Positions 13,200 through 22,193 of a stretch of 34,963 nucleotides of DNA are shown piece after piece. The position numbers and the translations under genes are program-made. How positions within the stretch are numbered: position 1 is the stretch's first letter; each line of letters starts with the position of its first letter. This stretch comes from JAVKSL01 sp039583695 (GTDB taxonomy: Bacteria > Actinomycetota > Acidimicrobiia > Acidimicrobiales > JAJPHD01). The notes under the pieces were generated by a model, which saw nothing but the letters and a program-made list of their open reading frames with translations, was not told where the DNA came from and made no database searches. The stretch is from positions 1 through 34,963 of the forward strand of contig JAVKSL010000023.1 in the NCBI GenBank assembly GCA_039583695.1. The letters are read 5' to 3'.

Positions 13200-15671
13200 A
13201 TGTCTCCTGTGGACAGGCAAGGATGGCTCTTCCCGGAACGCTCCGGATCCTTCGATGGCATCGACCTCGAACACCTGAACCCGGCGGATGAGGACGACCG
13301 GACCATCCTCATCGCCGCCGAGCACTCCGATTGGGTGCCCACCCTCGAGGCGAGTGCGCCACAGATCCAGGTCAACGGGCGCACCGCCAGTCCAGCGCTG
13401 CACCTGAGCATGCACGAGATGGTGGCCAACCAGATCTGGAACGACGACCCTCCTGGGGTCTGGGAGGCCGCACGCCGCCTCACCGCCATTGGGTTCGATC
13501 GCCACGAGGTGCTCCACATGCTGATGTCGGCCGCGGCCGGGCAGCTTTGGAGCGTCCTGCACGACCACCTGCCTTTTGACCACAGCGCCTACCAACGCGC
13601 GCTGGACAGCTTGCCCGAGTCCTGGCTCGACCTCGACGACGACCTCGACGACGACCTCGCCGACCTCCACGGCGACCTCGACGACGACCTCGACGACGAC
13701 CTCGCCGACCTCCACGGCGACCTCGACCTCGACGAGGAGGAGGCCCAGCTGCGCCTCGCCCTCGATGTCCTGGCCGAGCACGGCCCGCTGGCGGCCGAGG
13801 ACCTGGCTGGGCTCGCCGGTATCGACGAGGACGTCTTGGACATCGTGTGCGAGCTGCCCCAGGTCGCCCACCTGGCAAACGATCACCTAGCATTCGCGCC
13901 CTGCCTGCTGAGCAGTGTCGTGCTCACCCACCGTTTGAGCACCGACGAGGCAGGTGCCGACCAGCTGGCCCTGACGGTGGACCTCGCTCCGTTGGTCGCC
14001 CTGGTCTGCGACGATGACCACATTCATCTCCCCGGCGGCAAGCTGGCGACTCTCGACGGGTGGTTGGAGGAAGATCCAGACAAGCCCGCGCTCAGCGGGA
14101 ACACCGTCCTTCGGGGTCCTCCAGGCTGGCTGGGCGGTGCCGAGCCTGGCGCGTTGGTCGGGCTTCGCCTGGTCGCCACCGATCCCGATCGCCGTGACGA
14201 GCTGGGGTACCTCTCGCATCTGGAGGTCGTGGCCGTAGCCGCTCACGACCCGATTCCAGACACCTTTGGCGCCCAGCTCCGGGTCAGCTTCGACCGCTTC
14301 GGTGACGGTGACGGCATGCCGGTACCCCTTACCAACCTCGTTTATCAGCTGGCGGTCGACGCCCCTGCGCTGACGTCCGGGACGCTGGCCCCACTCAATG
14401 AGCTGCTCGCGATCGCGGGCTTCGAGGTGGTGGAGGGCTACGCAGGCCCGGTCGGCACCGACTGGAGGACCTTCTCCCGACTGTCCAAGGTTGTCCACAC
14501 CGGGCTTCTGCACGGCCTGGACCAAGATGACATCATGGGTATGACGCTCATTTGTAAGCTGTACCTGGTCTTCGAGATGCAGGGCAGCCGGGAGATCTCC
14601 CGGGACGTCGCCCGGGCGGTTGGCAACGCCTTGAGCGACCCCGAGATGGCAGAGACCTTCGCCCATGCGTTTTGTGACGCGCAGGTGATGTCGATGGACT
14701 TCCTCGCAGCGCTCCGGGTGGCTGCGGGGAACCGGCACGCAGCTGACCTGGCCTGGGTCGAGTCGCTGATTGCCAGCCGCTGCGCTGCGCTGGAGCGGGC
14801 CGAGGCCTGCCTGCGGATCGGACTGGGCGCCGATCCCCGCCACGCAGGGCTGCTGGGGGACGCGGCATGGTACGCCTCTGACCGGGGAGACGCCCGTAGG
14901 GCACTGCGGCACCTGGAGCGCATCGAGGACGGCGGGGACTACGGGGGGCGCATCCCCCTGCTGCGAAGCTACGTCACGGTTCCGACAAATGGCTCTCCAA
15001 CCGGGCGCAACGAACCCTGCGGGTGCGGCTCAGGCAAGAAGTTCAAGCACTGCTGTCTCAACGCCGCCCCCGAAAACCCGGTCCCTCCCCTTCCCGAACG
15101 AGCTCCGTGGCTGTGGGACAAGCTGAGGTGGTGGTTGCAGCGGGTGGGGCCCATGGAAGACTTCGTCTTCACCACACTGGCCCTGCAGGGCGTCACGACC
15201 GAAGACGAGTTCGAGCCCGGGGACTTCGGTCTCTTGACAGCCATGGACCTGGCCGCTTCCCTGCTCCTGTTCGACGATGGAGCGATTGGCGAGTTCATCT
15301 CCCAGCGGGCCGACCTGCTCCCCGATGACGAGGCTGCCCTGGTCAGGCAGTGGGCATCGACCAAAGGCGCGCTGTATGAGGTGCTCGGTGTCCGACCTGG
15401 CGAGGGGATCAGCTTGCGCCACCTGGGCGCTGACGACACCTTCGAGGTGCGGGAGCGCAAAGGCTCTGGCGCGCTCGAGGTGGGTCAGGTGATCTTCGCC
15501 CACCCGCTACCCGATGGCGTTAGCACCCAGCTCGTCGGAGGGGTAGTGCCCATCCCGCCCTCCAGGGTCCCTGAGCTGGAGGGCCGGCTCGTCGAAGGTG
15601 CCAGCAGCTCGACGCTGGCGATGATCCTCGGCGACATCCGCTACAGGCTCACGGCCACGTCCCCCAGCTGA
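13200..15671 (+). CDS. SEC-C motif and DUF1841-like protein
   Basis: An 823-residue protein starting at ATG 13200 with GGAG at 13190. Residues 65-120 resemble DUF1841 (LHLSMHEMVANQIWNDDPPG, GFDRHEVLHMLMSAAAGQLW). A zinc-binding SEC-C motif, NEPCGCGSGKKFKHCC, begins near residue 604 (first Cys about 607); such motifs occur in SecA and many proteins of unknown role. Between them are an acidic repeat (residues 144-173) and a long helical region. It follows the enolase by 28 bases and is probably in the same operon. It is cytoplasmic with no membrane segments. Function is unknown; a zinc-dependent interaction role is plausible. Its 3' end overlaps the convergent reductase gene by 31 bases. Confidence 0.8.
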   Translation: MSPVDRQGWLFPERSGSFDGIDLEHLNPADEDDRTILIAAEHSDWVPTLEASAPQIQVNGRTASPALHLSMHEMVANQIWNDDPPGVWEAARRLTAIGFDRHEVLHMLMSAAAGQLWSVLHDHLPFDHSAYQRALDSLPESWLDLDDDLDDDLADLHGDLDDDLDDDLADLHGDLDLDEEEAQLRLALDVLAEHGPLAAEDLAGLAGIDEDVLDIVCELPQVAHLANDHLAFAPCLLSSVVLTHRLSTDEAGADQLALTVDLAPLVALVCDDDHIHLPGGKLATLDGWLEEDPDKPALSGNTVLRGPPGWLGGAEPGALVGLRLVATDPDRRDELGYLSHLEVVAVAAHDPIPDTFGAQLRVSFDRFGDGDGMPVPLTNLVYQLAVDAPALTSGTLAPLNELLAIAGFEVVEGYAGPVGTDWRTFSRLSKVVHTGLLHGLDQDDIMGMTLICKLYLVFEMQGSREISRDVARAVGNALSDPEMAETFAHAFCDAQVMSMDFLAALRVAAGNRHAADLAWVESLIASRCAALERAEACLRIGLGADPRHAGLLGDAAWYASDRGDARRALRHLERIEDGGDYGGRIPLLRSYVTVPTNGSPTGRNEPCGCGSGKKFKHCCLNAAPENPVPPLPERAPWLWDKLRWWLQRVGPMEDFVFTTLALQGVTTEDEFEPGDFGLLTAMDLAASLLLFDDGAIGEFISQRADLLPDDEAALVRQWASTKGALYEVLGVRPGEGISLRHLGADDTFEVRERKGSGALEVGQVIFAHPLPDGVSTQLVGGVVPIPPSRVPELEGRLVEGASSSTLAMILGDIRYRLTATSPS
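13629..13718 (+). repeat. 45-bp tandem repeat x2 in the SEC-C gene
   Basis: Two perfect 45-bp copies encode DLDDDLDDDLADLHG twice. Each copy itself contains a 12-bp sub-repeat (DLDD). The array is in frame and gives a highly acidic linker after the DUF1841-like region. Confidence 0.95.
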
Positions 15672-16840
15672 GCTGGGTCCACCACCGCGCCGGCACTCAC
15701 CAGTGCCTCGACCTGGGTTGCGGCGCCCTCCACGTTGGCGCTCATGCCGGCCACGATCCTGCCCCTGCTGAGCCAGAACGCCACGAACCCGCCAGCCTCC
15801 GGGTCCCCCCGGATCACCACCTGCTCCCAGCCGGGGGCCCAGCCGTAGTACTCCATCGCGAGGTCAAACTGATCGGACCAGAAATAGGGGATGCGCGCGT
15901 AGGCCTCCCTCCCCCCGAGCATGTTGCGCGCCGCGACCGGACCTTGCTGCGCTGCTCCGGCCCAGTGCTCCAAGCAGATGTGGGCGCGGTAGCGGGAGTG
16001 ATAGACCGAGGCCGCGTCCCCAGCCGCCCAGATGCCCGGAGCTGACGTGGCAAGGTGCTCGTCGACCACTATCCCGTGAGCCACCTCCAGACCACCAGCT
16101 TCGGCTAGCTCGACGCACGGCGTCACGCCAACCCCCACGACCACCAGGTTGGCAGGCAGCACCGTCCCGTTGGTGAGGCGCACCTGCTCCACCGAGGCGC
16201 CGCCCCGCAGCGACTCGACACCCACGCCCAAATGCAAGCTCACCCCGTGGGCGGCATGCAGGCGGGCATAGATCGCCCCCACCTCCGGTCCGAAAACCCG
16301 CTGCAGCGGCTGGGAGGCCACGTCGACCAGGGCAACGGTGGCGCCCCGGGACCGCGCCACTGCGGCCACCTCACAGCCGATCCAGCCAGCCCCGATCACC
16401 ACCAGGTTGGTGTCGGGGCGTATCGCGCTCCGCAGGTGCTCGGCGTCGTGGATGTCCCGCAGGTATGACACGCCTCCCAGCCCGGCCCCGGGCACGGGTA
16501 GCCGCCGGGGCCTGGCTCCGGTGGCCAGGAGGAGGCCGTCATAGGCGAGGCACTCGCCGCTGCTCAGCTCCACCGCCCGGGCAGCCACGTCCAGGGACAG
16601 CGTTCGGGTGGAGGTGAGCAGCTCGATACCGTGGGATTCGTAGTAGCCAGCCTTGTGAAGGGCCAGCCTATCGAAGTCAACGCTGCCCTGGAGGTAGGCC
16701 TTGGAGAGAGGGGGGCGGTCGTAAGGGGCGGCGTCTTCCTCGCCGATCAGCACCACCCGACCCTCGAAGCCTCGCTTGCGTAGGGTCGCAGCAGCCCGGG
16801 CACCGGCCAGACCGGCGCCAACGATGACCAGGCATGTCAC
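15641..16840 (-). CDS. FAD-dependent NAD(P)H oxidoreductase, ferredoxin-reductase type
   Basis: A 399-residue flavoprotein of the rhodocoxin/putidaredoxin-reductase type, which passes electrons from NAD(P)H through FAD to a ferredoxin. The N-terminal FAD site is VIVGAGLAGARAAATLRKRG, then YDRPPLSKAYL; the NAD(P)-binding glycine motif is LVVIGAGWIGCEVAAVARSR near residue 145; the FAD-contacting ATGARPR and GIWAAGDAA are present; the C-terminal third is the reductase C-terminal domain (YFWSDQFDLAMEYYG). It starts at GTG 16840, the first codon before the FAD motif. No ferredoxin or oxygenase gene is adjacent, so the partner is unknown. It follows the 6-phosphogluconate dehydrogenase gene on the same strand with a 42-base gap. 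Confidence 0.9.
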   Translation of the reverse strand: MTCLVIVGAGLAGARAAATLRKRGFEGRVVLIGEEDAAPYDRPPLSKAYLQGSVDFDRLALHKAGYYESHGIELLTSTRTLSLDVAARAVELSSGECLAYDGLLLATGARPRRLPVPGAGLGGVSYLRDIHDAEHLRSAIRPDTNLVVIGAGWIGCEVAAVARSRGATVALVDVASQPLQRVFGPEVGAIYARLHAAHGVSLHLGVGVESLRGGASVEQVRLTNGTVLPANLVVVGVGVTPCVELAEAGGLEVAHGIVVDEHLATSAPGIWAAGDAASVYHSRYRAHICLEHWAGAAQQGPVAARNMLGGREAYARIPYFWSDQFDLAMEYYGWAPGWEQVVIRGDPEAGGFVAFWLSRGRIVAGMSANVEGAATQVEALVSAGAVVDPAQLGDVAVSL

Positions 16841-16882
16841 CGCAGGGGGTTCGTGGGCACGGAGGGGAGGCGGAGCAGGGCC

Positions 16883-17893
<1,011 letters not shown>

Positions 17894-17991
17894 GTCGTCT
17901 CTCCCTCGTGTTGGCCCACTAACATCACGTTCTCCTTGCGCACAACGCTAGACCACCGGGTTGGGCAGGACAGCACGCTCCCGGAGCTTGG

Positions 17992-18017
17992 GTTTGTGTT
18001 GCCCAATTTTGGGGTAT
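17992..18017 (+). promoter_or_regulatory. Candidate stress-sigma (SigB/SigF-type) promoter
   Basis: GTTT at 17992-17995 and GGGTAT at 18012-18017 are separated by 16 bases, resembling the GTTT-N14-16-GGGTAT pattern of actinobacterial general-stress sigma factors. It lies about 38 bases upstream of the small hydrophobic protein gene. Short motifs can occur by chance. Confidence 0.35.
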
Positions 18018-18055
18018 CCAACAACCTCACAAGTGCTCCCTACGAAAGGTGCAAG

Positions 18056-18220
18056 ATGGGATTGGTCATTTTGTTGGCGTTGCTGGTGCTGCTCTTCTTC
18101 GGGCTGGGCTTCACCATCCACCTGCTGTGGATCATCGCGGTGGTGCTGTTCCTGGTCTGGATCATCGGGTTCTTTGTCCGCGGCATCGAGGGCCGGGGCC
18201 GGTGGTACCGCCGCTGGTAG
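18056..18220 (+). CDS. Small hydrophobic membrane protein, DUF5670-like
   Basis: A 54-residue protein composed of two closely spaced hydrophobic stretches (LVILLALLVLLFFGLGF and LLWIIAVVLFLVWIIGFF) and a basic aromatic tail (GRGRWYRRW). Size, composition and the Arg-Trp-Tyr tail match the small hydrophobic proteins (lmo0937/DUF5670-like) often induced by stress in Gram-positive bacteria. ATG 18056 is preceded by GAAAGG. It is transcribed divergently from gnd and may be driven by a SigB/SigF-like promoter. The next gene starts 16 bases downstream on the same strand. Confidence 0.75.
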   Translation: MGLVILLALLVLLFFGLGFTIHLLWIIAVVLFLVWIIGFFVRGIEGRGRWYRRW

Positions 18221-18236
18221 TGGGACAGGTCTGGCA

Positions 18237-19338
18237 ATGAGGGTAGCCGTGTTGGGGATGGGCCGGATGGGACGCGCCATGGGGGCGCGGCTCCTCGAGA
18301 CCGGCCACGACGTGACCGTCTGGAACCGCTCCGCCGGCAAGGCGGCCGAGCTGGTTGCTGGCGGGGCGCGCGAGGCGTCGAGCATCACCGATGCCGTGAC
18401 GGGCGCTGGCGCCGATGCCGTGACGGGCGCTGGCGCCGATGCCGTGACGGGCGCGGGCTCCGATGCCGTGACGGGCGCGGGCTCCGATGCCGTGACGGGC
18501 GCGGGCTCCGATGCCGTGACGGGCGCGGGCTCCGATNNNNNNNNNNNNNNNNNNNNNNNNNNNNNNNNNNNNNNNNNNNNNNNNNNNNNNNNNNNNNNNN
18601 NNNNNNNNNNNNNNNNNNNNNNNNNNNNNNNNNNNNGCCGTGACGGGCGCCGCCGTGGTGATAACCGTGCTGGCCGACGACGACGCGGTACGGGCGGTGG
18701 CGCTCGGAGCCGGCGGCGTGCGATCCTGCATCGGCGATGCCCTCTACGTGGACTGCTCCACCGTGTCTCCTGGGCTCGGCACCGAGCTGAGCGCCGAGCT
18801 CGAGCGCTTTGTGGCCATGCCGGTACTGGGCAGCCCCGACGCCGTGCGTGCTGGCCAGGCCACCTACCTGGTCGGCGGCTCGGCTGAGCTGGCCGCAAAC
18901 CTCGATCCGCTGCTGGCCTCCCTGGCGGGACGCGTCCGGCACTACGACCAGCCCAGGCTGGCTGCTTGTGCCAAGCTGGCCACCAACTTGTTGCTGCTGT
19001 GCGAGGTGGCGGCCCTCGCCGAGGTGTTCACCGTAGGGCGGGCGGGCGGCCTGTCCGACGAGGCGCTGCGGGACCTGCTCGGCCAGAGCGTCTTGATGCC
19101 CCCCGGTCTCGCCAACCGCTTCGAGGCGGTGCTGACCGGCAATGGCCAGGCCTGGTGGTCGACCGTGCTGGGTGCCAAGGACGCCGGCCTGGCCCTGAAC
19201 GTCGCCTCGGGGGGAGGGATCACCCTCAGCGTGGCTTGTGCGGTGAGAGACGCTTATCTCGCCGCAGCCCAGCGGGTGGCGCCCGGCTCGGTCGAGGACG
19301 ACGACATTGCCGCAGTTTCCCGGTTGTACCGCCAATAG
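18237..19338 (+). CDS. NAD(P)-dependent beta-hydroxyacid dehydrogenase-like protein, with assembly gap
   Basis: Resembles 3-hydroxyisobutyrate dehydrogenases. The N-terminal Rossmann motif is VAVLGMGRMGRAMGARLLE, followed by VTVWNR; after the gap come AVVITVLADDDAVRAVAL, DCSTVSPG, MPVLGSPDAVRAGQATYLVG and the helical domain with KLATNLLLLCEVAALAE, whose Lys fits the catalytic position. A 24-bp tandem repeat and 100 N interrupt the gene between the second and third Rossmann strands. Exactly 100 N would shift the frame, so the gap length is nominal and the real repeat presumably restores the frame. ATG 18237 has ACAGGT upstream. The substrate is unknown; the family also includes imine reductases. 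Confidence 0.8.
18393..18536 (+). repeat. 24-bp tandem repeat, at least 6 copies, running into an assembly gap
   Basis: Six contiguous copies of a 24-bp unit encoding AVTGAGSD (the first two AVTGAGAD) precede the gap, and the sequence after it resumes with AVTGA. The native dehydrogenase needs only one DAVTGA before the strand VVITVL, so the array appears to have grown from this motif. Confidence 0.97.
18537..18636. other. Assembly gap of 100 N
   Basis: Exactly 100 unresolved bases inside the 24-bp repeat array. The round number indicates a scaffold gap of unknown true length. As written, the flanking reading frames differ by one base, which a repeat-unit multiple would correct. Confidence 0.99.
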
Positions 19339-19350
19339 GCGTGAGCTCAG

Positions 19351-20412
19351 GTGACCCCGCGCACGCAGTCTTTTAGTCCCGTGAACGCGCTGGAGCGCAT
19401 TGCCTACCTCCTGGAGCGCGACAGGGAGGCAACTTACCGGGTTCGGGCGTTCCGCCGGGCAGCGGCAACCCTGGCTGAGCTGAGCCCCACGGAGCTTGTG
19501 GAGCTGTCCAGGCTGGGCCGGCTGACCGACCTTGGGGGTGTGGGAGGCAGGACTGCCGAAGTGGTCGCCCAAGCGCTGGCGGGCGAGGTACCGGACTACC
19601 TTGCGGCCCTGGAGTCCGGGCCCGGGGTCGAGGCCGGCCCGCCCGAGGCGCAGCGACTCAGGGAGTCCCTGCGAGGCGACTGCCACAGCCACACCGACTG
19701 GTCGGACGGGGGCAGCTCCATCGAGGCGATGGCGCGAGCGGCGGCAACGCTTGGGCATGAGTACCTGGTGATCACCGACCACTCGCCCCGGCTCAGCGTT
19801 GCTCACGGCCTGCCGGCCGAGCGCCTCCGCCAGCAGCTGGCGGTGCTGGAGGATCTGCGTGAGAGGCTGGCGCCCTTCCGGCTCCTGTCGGGGATCGAGG
19901 TGGACATCTGTGACGACGGCTCCTTAGATCAGGCTCCGGACCTGCTGGGCAGCCTCGATGTAGTCGTCGCCAGCGTCCACTCCAAGCTGCGCATGGACAC
20001 CGCCGCGATGACCCGACGCCTGCTGGCCGCGCTGGAGAACCCGGCCCTCGACATCCTGGGCCACTGCACCGGCCGGATCCGTCCAGGGTCGAGCGGTGAG
20101 GGGAAGGGGAGGCCGCCGTCCAGCTTCGACACCGGCGCAGTCTTTGCCAGAGCCGCCGAGCTGAGCAAGGCAATCGAGGTCAACTGCCGGCCTGAGCGCC
20201 TGGATCCGCCTCGCGCCCTGCTGTCCGAGGCGATCGAGGCGGGTTGCCTCCTCGCCATCGACACCGACGCGCACGCTCCCGGCCAGCTCGAGTGGCAGCC
20301 GTTCGGGTGTATCCGAGCCGCGGCATGCGGGGCCGCCCAAGACCGGGTCGTGAACACCTGGACCGCCGCCAGCCTGCTCAGCTGGACCGGGGCTCACCGT
20401 TCCTTAGGCTGA
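19351..20412 (+). CDS. PHP-domain phosphoesterase with N-terminal PolX-like helical domain
   Basis: A 353-residue protein. Residues 11-85 resemble the 8-kDa/helix-hairpin-helix region of family X DNA polymerases (ALERIAYLLERDREATYRVR, LGGVGGRTAEVVAQAL). Residues 107-345 form a PHP metal-dependent phosphoesterase with the ligands in CHSHTDWSDG, VITDHS, GIEVDI, VVASVHS, DILGHCTGR, IEVNCRPERLDPP and DTDAHA. The polymerase palm is absent. PolX-type PHP domains have 3'-5' exonuclease or AP-endonuclease activity in some bacteria, so a DNA-end processing role is plausible; a histidinol-phosphatase-like role is the alternative. The start is GTG 19351; GTG 19381 fits the family N-terminus equally well. 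It follows the dehydrogenase by 12 bases. Confidence 0.85.
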   Translation: MTPRTQSFSPVNALERIAYLLERDREATYRVRAFRRAAATLAELSPTELVELSRLGRLTDLGGVGGRTAEVVAQALAGEVPDYLAALESGPGVEAGPPEAQRLRESLRGDCHSHTDWSDGGSSIEAMARAAATLGHEYLVITDHSPRLSVAHGLPAERLRQQLAVLEDLRERLAPFRLLSGIEVDICDDGSLDQAPDLLGSLDVVVASVHSKLRMDTAAMTRRLLAALENPALDILGHCTGRIRPGSSGEGKGRPPSSFDTGAVFARAAELSKAIEVNCRPERLDPPRALLSEAIEAGCLLAIDTDAHAPGQLEWQPFGCIRAAACGAAQDRVVNTWTAASLLSWTGAHRSLG

Positions 20413-20463
20413 CGCCTGCCGGTTGGGTCCGGACTGACCCGTCGGGCTTCCGCCAGAGGCGTT

Positions 20464-20506
20464 CTTGTCGTGATGGTGTGCGTTTTTCGTCGGTCATCAC
20501 GACAAG
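20464..20506. terminator. Bidirectional terminator-like hairpin
   Basis: A perfect 12-bp stem (CTTGTCGTGATG / CATCACGACAAG) closes a 19-base loop that contains TTTTT. It lies between the convergent PHP-domain and LCP genes, so it probably terminates one or both. The remainder of 20413-20593 shows nothing else. Confidence 0.7.
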
Positions 20507-20593
20507 TAAGGCCATCGCGGAGCTGGGCGCCGGCAAATGCCTCTCGGAGCATGACCGATCACCGCTCTACAAGGTCAATCTCCCCACGGCCCC

Positions 20594-22180
20594 TCAGCAC
20601 ACCCGCGGATCATAGGGAGTCAGCTGATCGGCTGAGGGGCTCGGCGCCTGGCCGCCAGGGGTGGGCGCCGTCACCGTCGTGGACGCCGGGGCAGCACCAG
20701 ACGACGCCGGGGCAGCACCAGACGACGCCGGGGCAGCACCAGACGAGGATGTCGTAGTGGAAGGGGCCGTAGTGGAGGTATTCGAACCGGGCAGGCCTGT
20801 CACGGCGAGCACCGAGCCCGCTTCGACCTCCACCGTCCCACTCGGAACGCTCGCCAACGACTGCAGTATCACCGCGCCGCTCAGATGCTCGAATACCGAG
20901 ATCCCCTGGGCCAGCTGACCTGGATGATACCGGACGAGGGTCTCGGACTGGTACCCGGGCACGGTACCGTTGGTCTCCAAGGTCACGTTGAAGCCATCAG
21001 CGTGCAGCGCCGTGCCGACCTGGGCTGCCAGCTGGTTGGTCCCCGCAATGTTGTACACCTGCACCGCCGCGGGCATGACCGGCGTAGGCAGGGCCCCAGG
21101 ATCCCACCGCTGGATCGTCCCGGTGTCGGCCGGCTGCTGCGGGAACTCGACGTCACCCATGTCAATGCCCTTGTAGATATAGCCGTTGCCGCTGGAGCCG
21201 AGGACCTGGGTCACCGGGATGGTCGTGGTCTTGATCGATCCCGGGTTGACACTGCGATAGTGCGCTACCAGCTTTACCAGCTGGTTCTTCAGACCCGGGT
21301 CGATGATGAGCTGCTTGAGGACCGCGCCGAGGAAGGCGTTGGCCTTCAGGGGGTCGGTGAGCCCGTCGGACTTGGCTGTCGCAGCCAGCGCACGCACGAA
21401 GGTATGGTCACGCACGATCCGAGCAAGGTCCGACTCCGGGTCGTATGGCCAGGCTGACTTGTCGGATGGGCTCACCCCTGGGGGATCGTATTGGAGGTGG
21501 CGGGAGCGAACGATAGCCAGTGCTTGGGTCCCGCTGAGCAGCTGGCAGCCAGTGTGGGTGATGTTGAGACCAGAATAGCGGTCGTACAGCAGCTCGGGGA
21601 AGTTGAGCTTGATCCCCCCAAGCGCGTTCACGGTCTGCAGGAATCCGTCGAAGTTGACCTCGACATAGTGGTTGATCGGGATCCCGAAGTCCTGGGTGAT
21701 CGCCGCTATCAGGTTGTTCGGGCCGTTGGCGCCATCATTCAGAGCGGCATCGATCTTCTCGTAGGGGCCGACCTGGCTGCCGGCGGGCATGGGTGCGAAC
21801 ACATCACGGGGGATGGAGATGATCGACGCGCTGTCTGTCATCGGGTTCAGGTGCAAGATCATGATGATGTCGCTCAAGCTCCCGGAGAGGATCGCTGGGT
21901 TACCGAAGCTCACCATCGTCTGGCCCGCGCGAGTCTCGTTACCAATCAGCAGGATGTTCTCCGGGGACAGACCGCCCGATCTGTTGCGGGACCCGCCGTC
22001 CGAGGCCGAGAGGCCCAGGGACGACCCGGTCTTTATCGAGCCCAAGCGGTAGCGGACGTAGCCGTAGCCGAGCCCGGCGACAACGAGAAGCGTCACCAGG
22101 AATATGTCTGCCCCGATGAGCAGCCGCCGAGGCCAGCTACGGCCACCACGAACCTGCATGTGCATCCCACGAGAGGCCAT
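20594..22180 (-). CDS. LytR-CpsA-Psr (LCP) family protein with LytR_C domain
   Basis: A 528-residue membrane-anchored LCP enzyme; this family transfers polyprenyl-linked glycopolymers to peptidoglycan. A single N-terminal membrane helix (LLIGADIFLVTLLVVAGLGY) follows basic residues. The LCP core shows ILLIGNETRAG, SDIIMILHLNP, IISIPRDVFAPMP, KIDAALNDGANGPNNLIAAI, VEVNFDGFLQTVNALGGI and ALAIVRSRH, with the Arg and Asp residues that bind the lipid phosphate. A LytR_C domain (VQVYNIAGTNQLAAQVGTAL) follows, then a Ser/Thr/Ala/Pro tail with a 21-bp repeat. ATG 22180 lies 13 bases after the permease stop; ATG 22165 or 22159 are alternatives. It is the last gene of the operon starting at 25499. Confidence 0.92.
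   Translation of the reverse strand: MASRGMHMQVRGGRSWPRRLLIGADIFLVTLLVVAGLGYGYVRYRLGSIKTGSSLGLSASDGGSRNRSGGLSPENILLIGNETRAGQTMVSFGNPAILSGSLSDIIMILHLNPMTDSASIISIPRDVFAPMPAGSQVGPYEKIDAALNDGANGPNNLIAAITQDFGIPINHYVEVNFDGFLQTVNALGGIKLNFPELLYDRYSGLNITHTGCQLLSGTQALAIVRSRHLQYDPPGVSPSDKSAWPYDPESDLARIVRDHTFVRALAATAKSDGLTDPLKANAFLGAVLKQLIIDPGLKNQLVKLVAHYRSVNPGSIKTTTIPVTQVLGSSGNGYIYKGIDMGDVEFPQQPADTGTIQRWDPGALPTPVMPAAVQVYNIAGTNQLAAQVGTALHADGFNVTLETNGTVPGYQSETLVRYHPGQLAQGISVFEHLSGAVILQSLASVPSGTVEVEAGSVLAVTGLPGSNTSTTAPSTTTSSSGAAPASSGAAPASSGAAPASTTVTAPTPGGQAPSPSADQLTPYDPRVC
20682..20744 (-). repeat. 21-bp tandem repeat x3 in the LCP gene
   Basis: Three perfect 21-bp copies (plus-strand unit GACGCCGGGGCAGCACCAGAC) encode SSGAAPA-type heptads in the extracellular C-terminal tail. 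The array is in frame and probably lies outside folded domains. Confidence 0.96.
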
Positions 22181-22193
22181 CTGGCCCAAAAAT

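Noticed and set aside
13050..14912. Minus-strand ORFs opposite the SEC-C gene
   Set aside because: Their Val/Glu repeats simply mirror the Asp/Leu repeat on the coding strand, and no start signals are seen.
18385..19806. A 473-codon minus-strand ORF across the N gap
   Set aside because: It is antisense to two genes with clear motifs, and crosses unresolved sequence.
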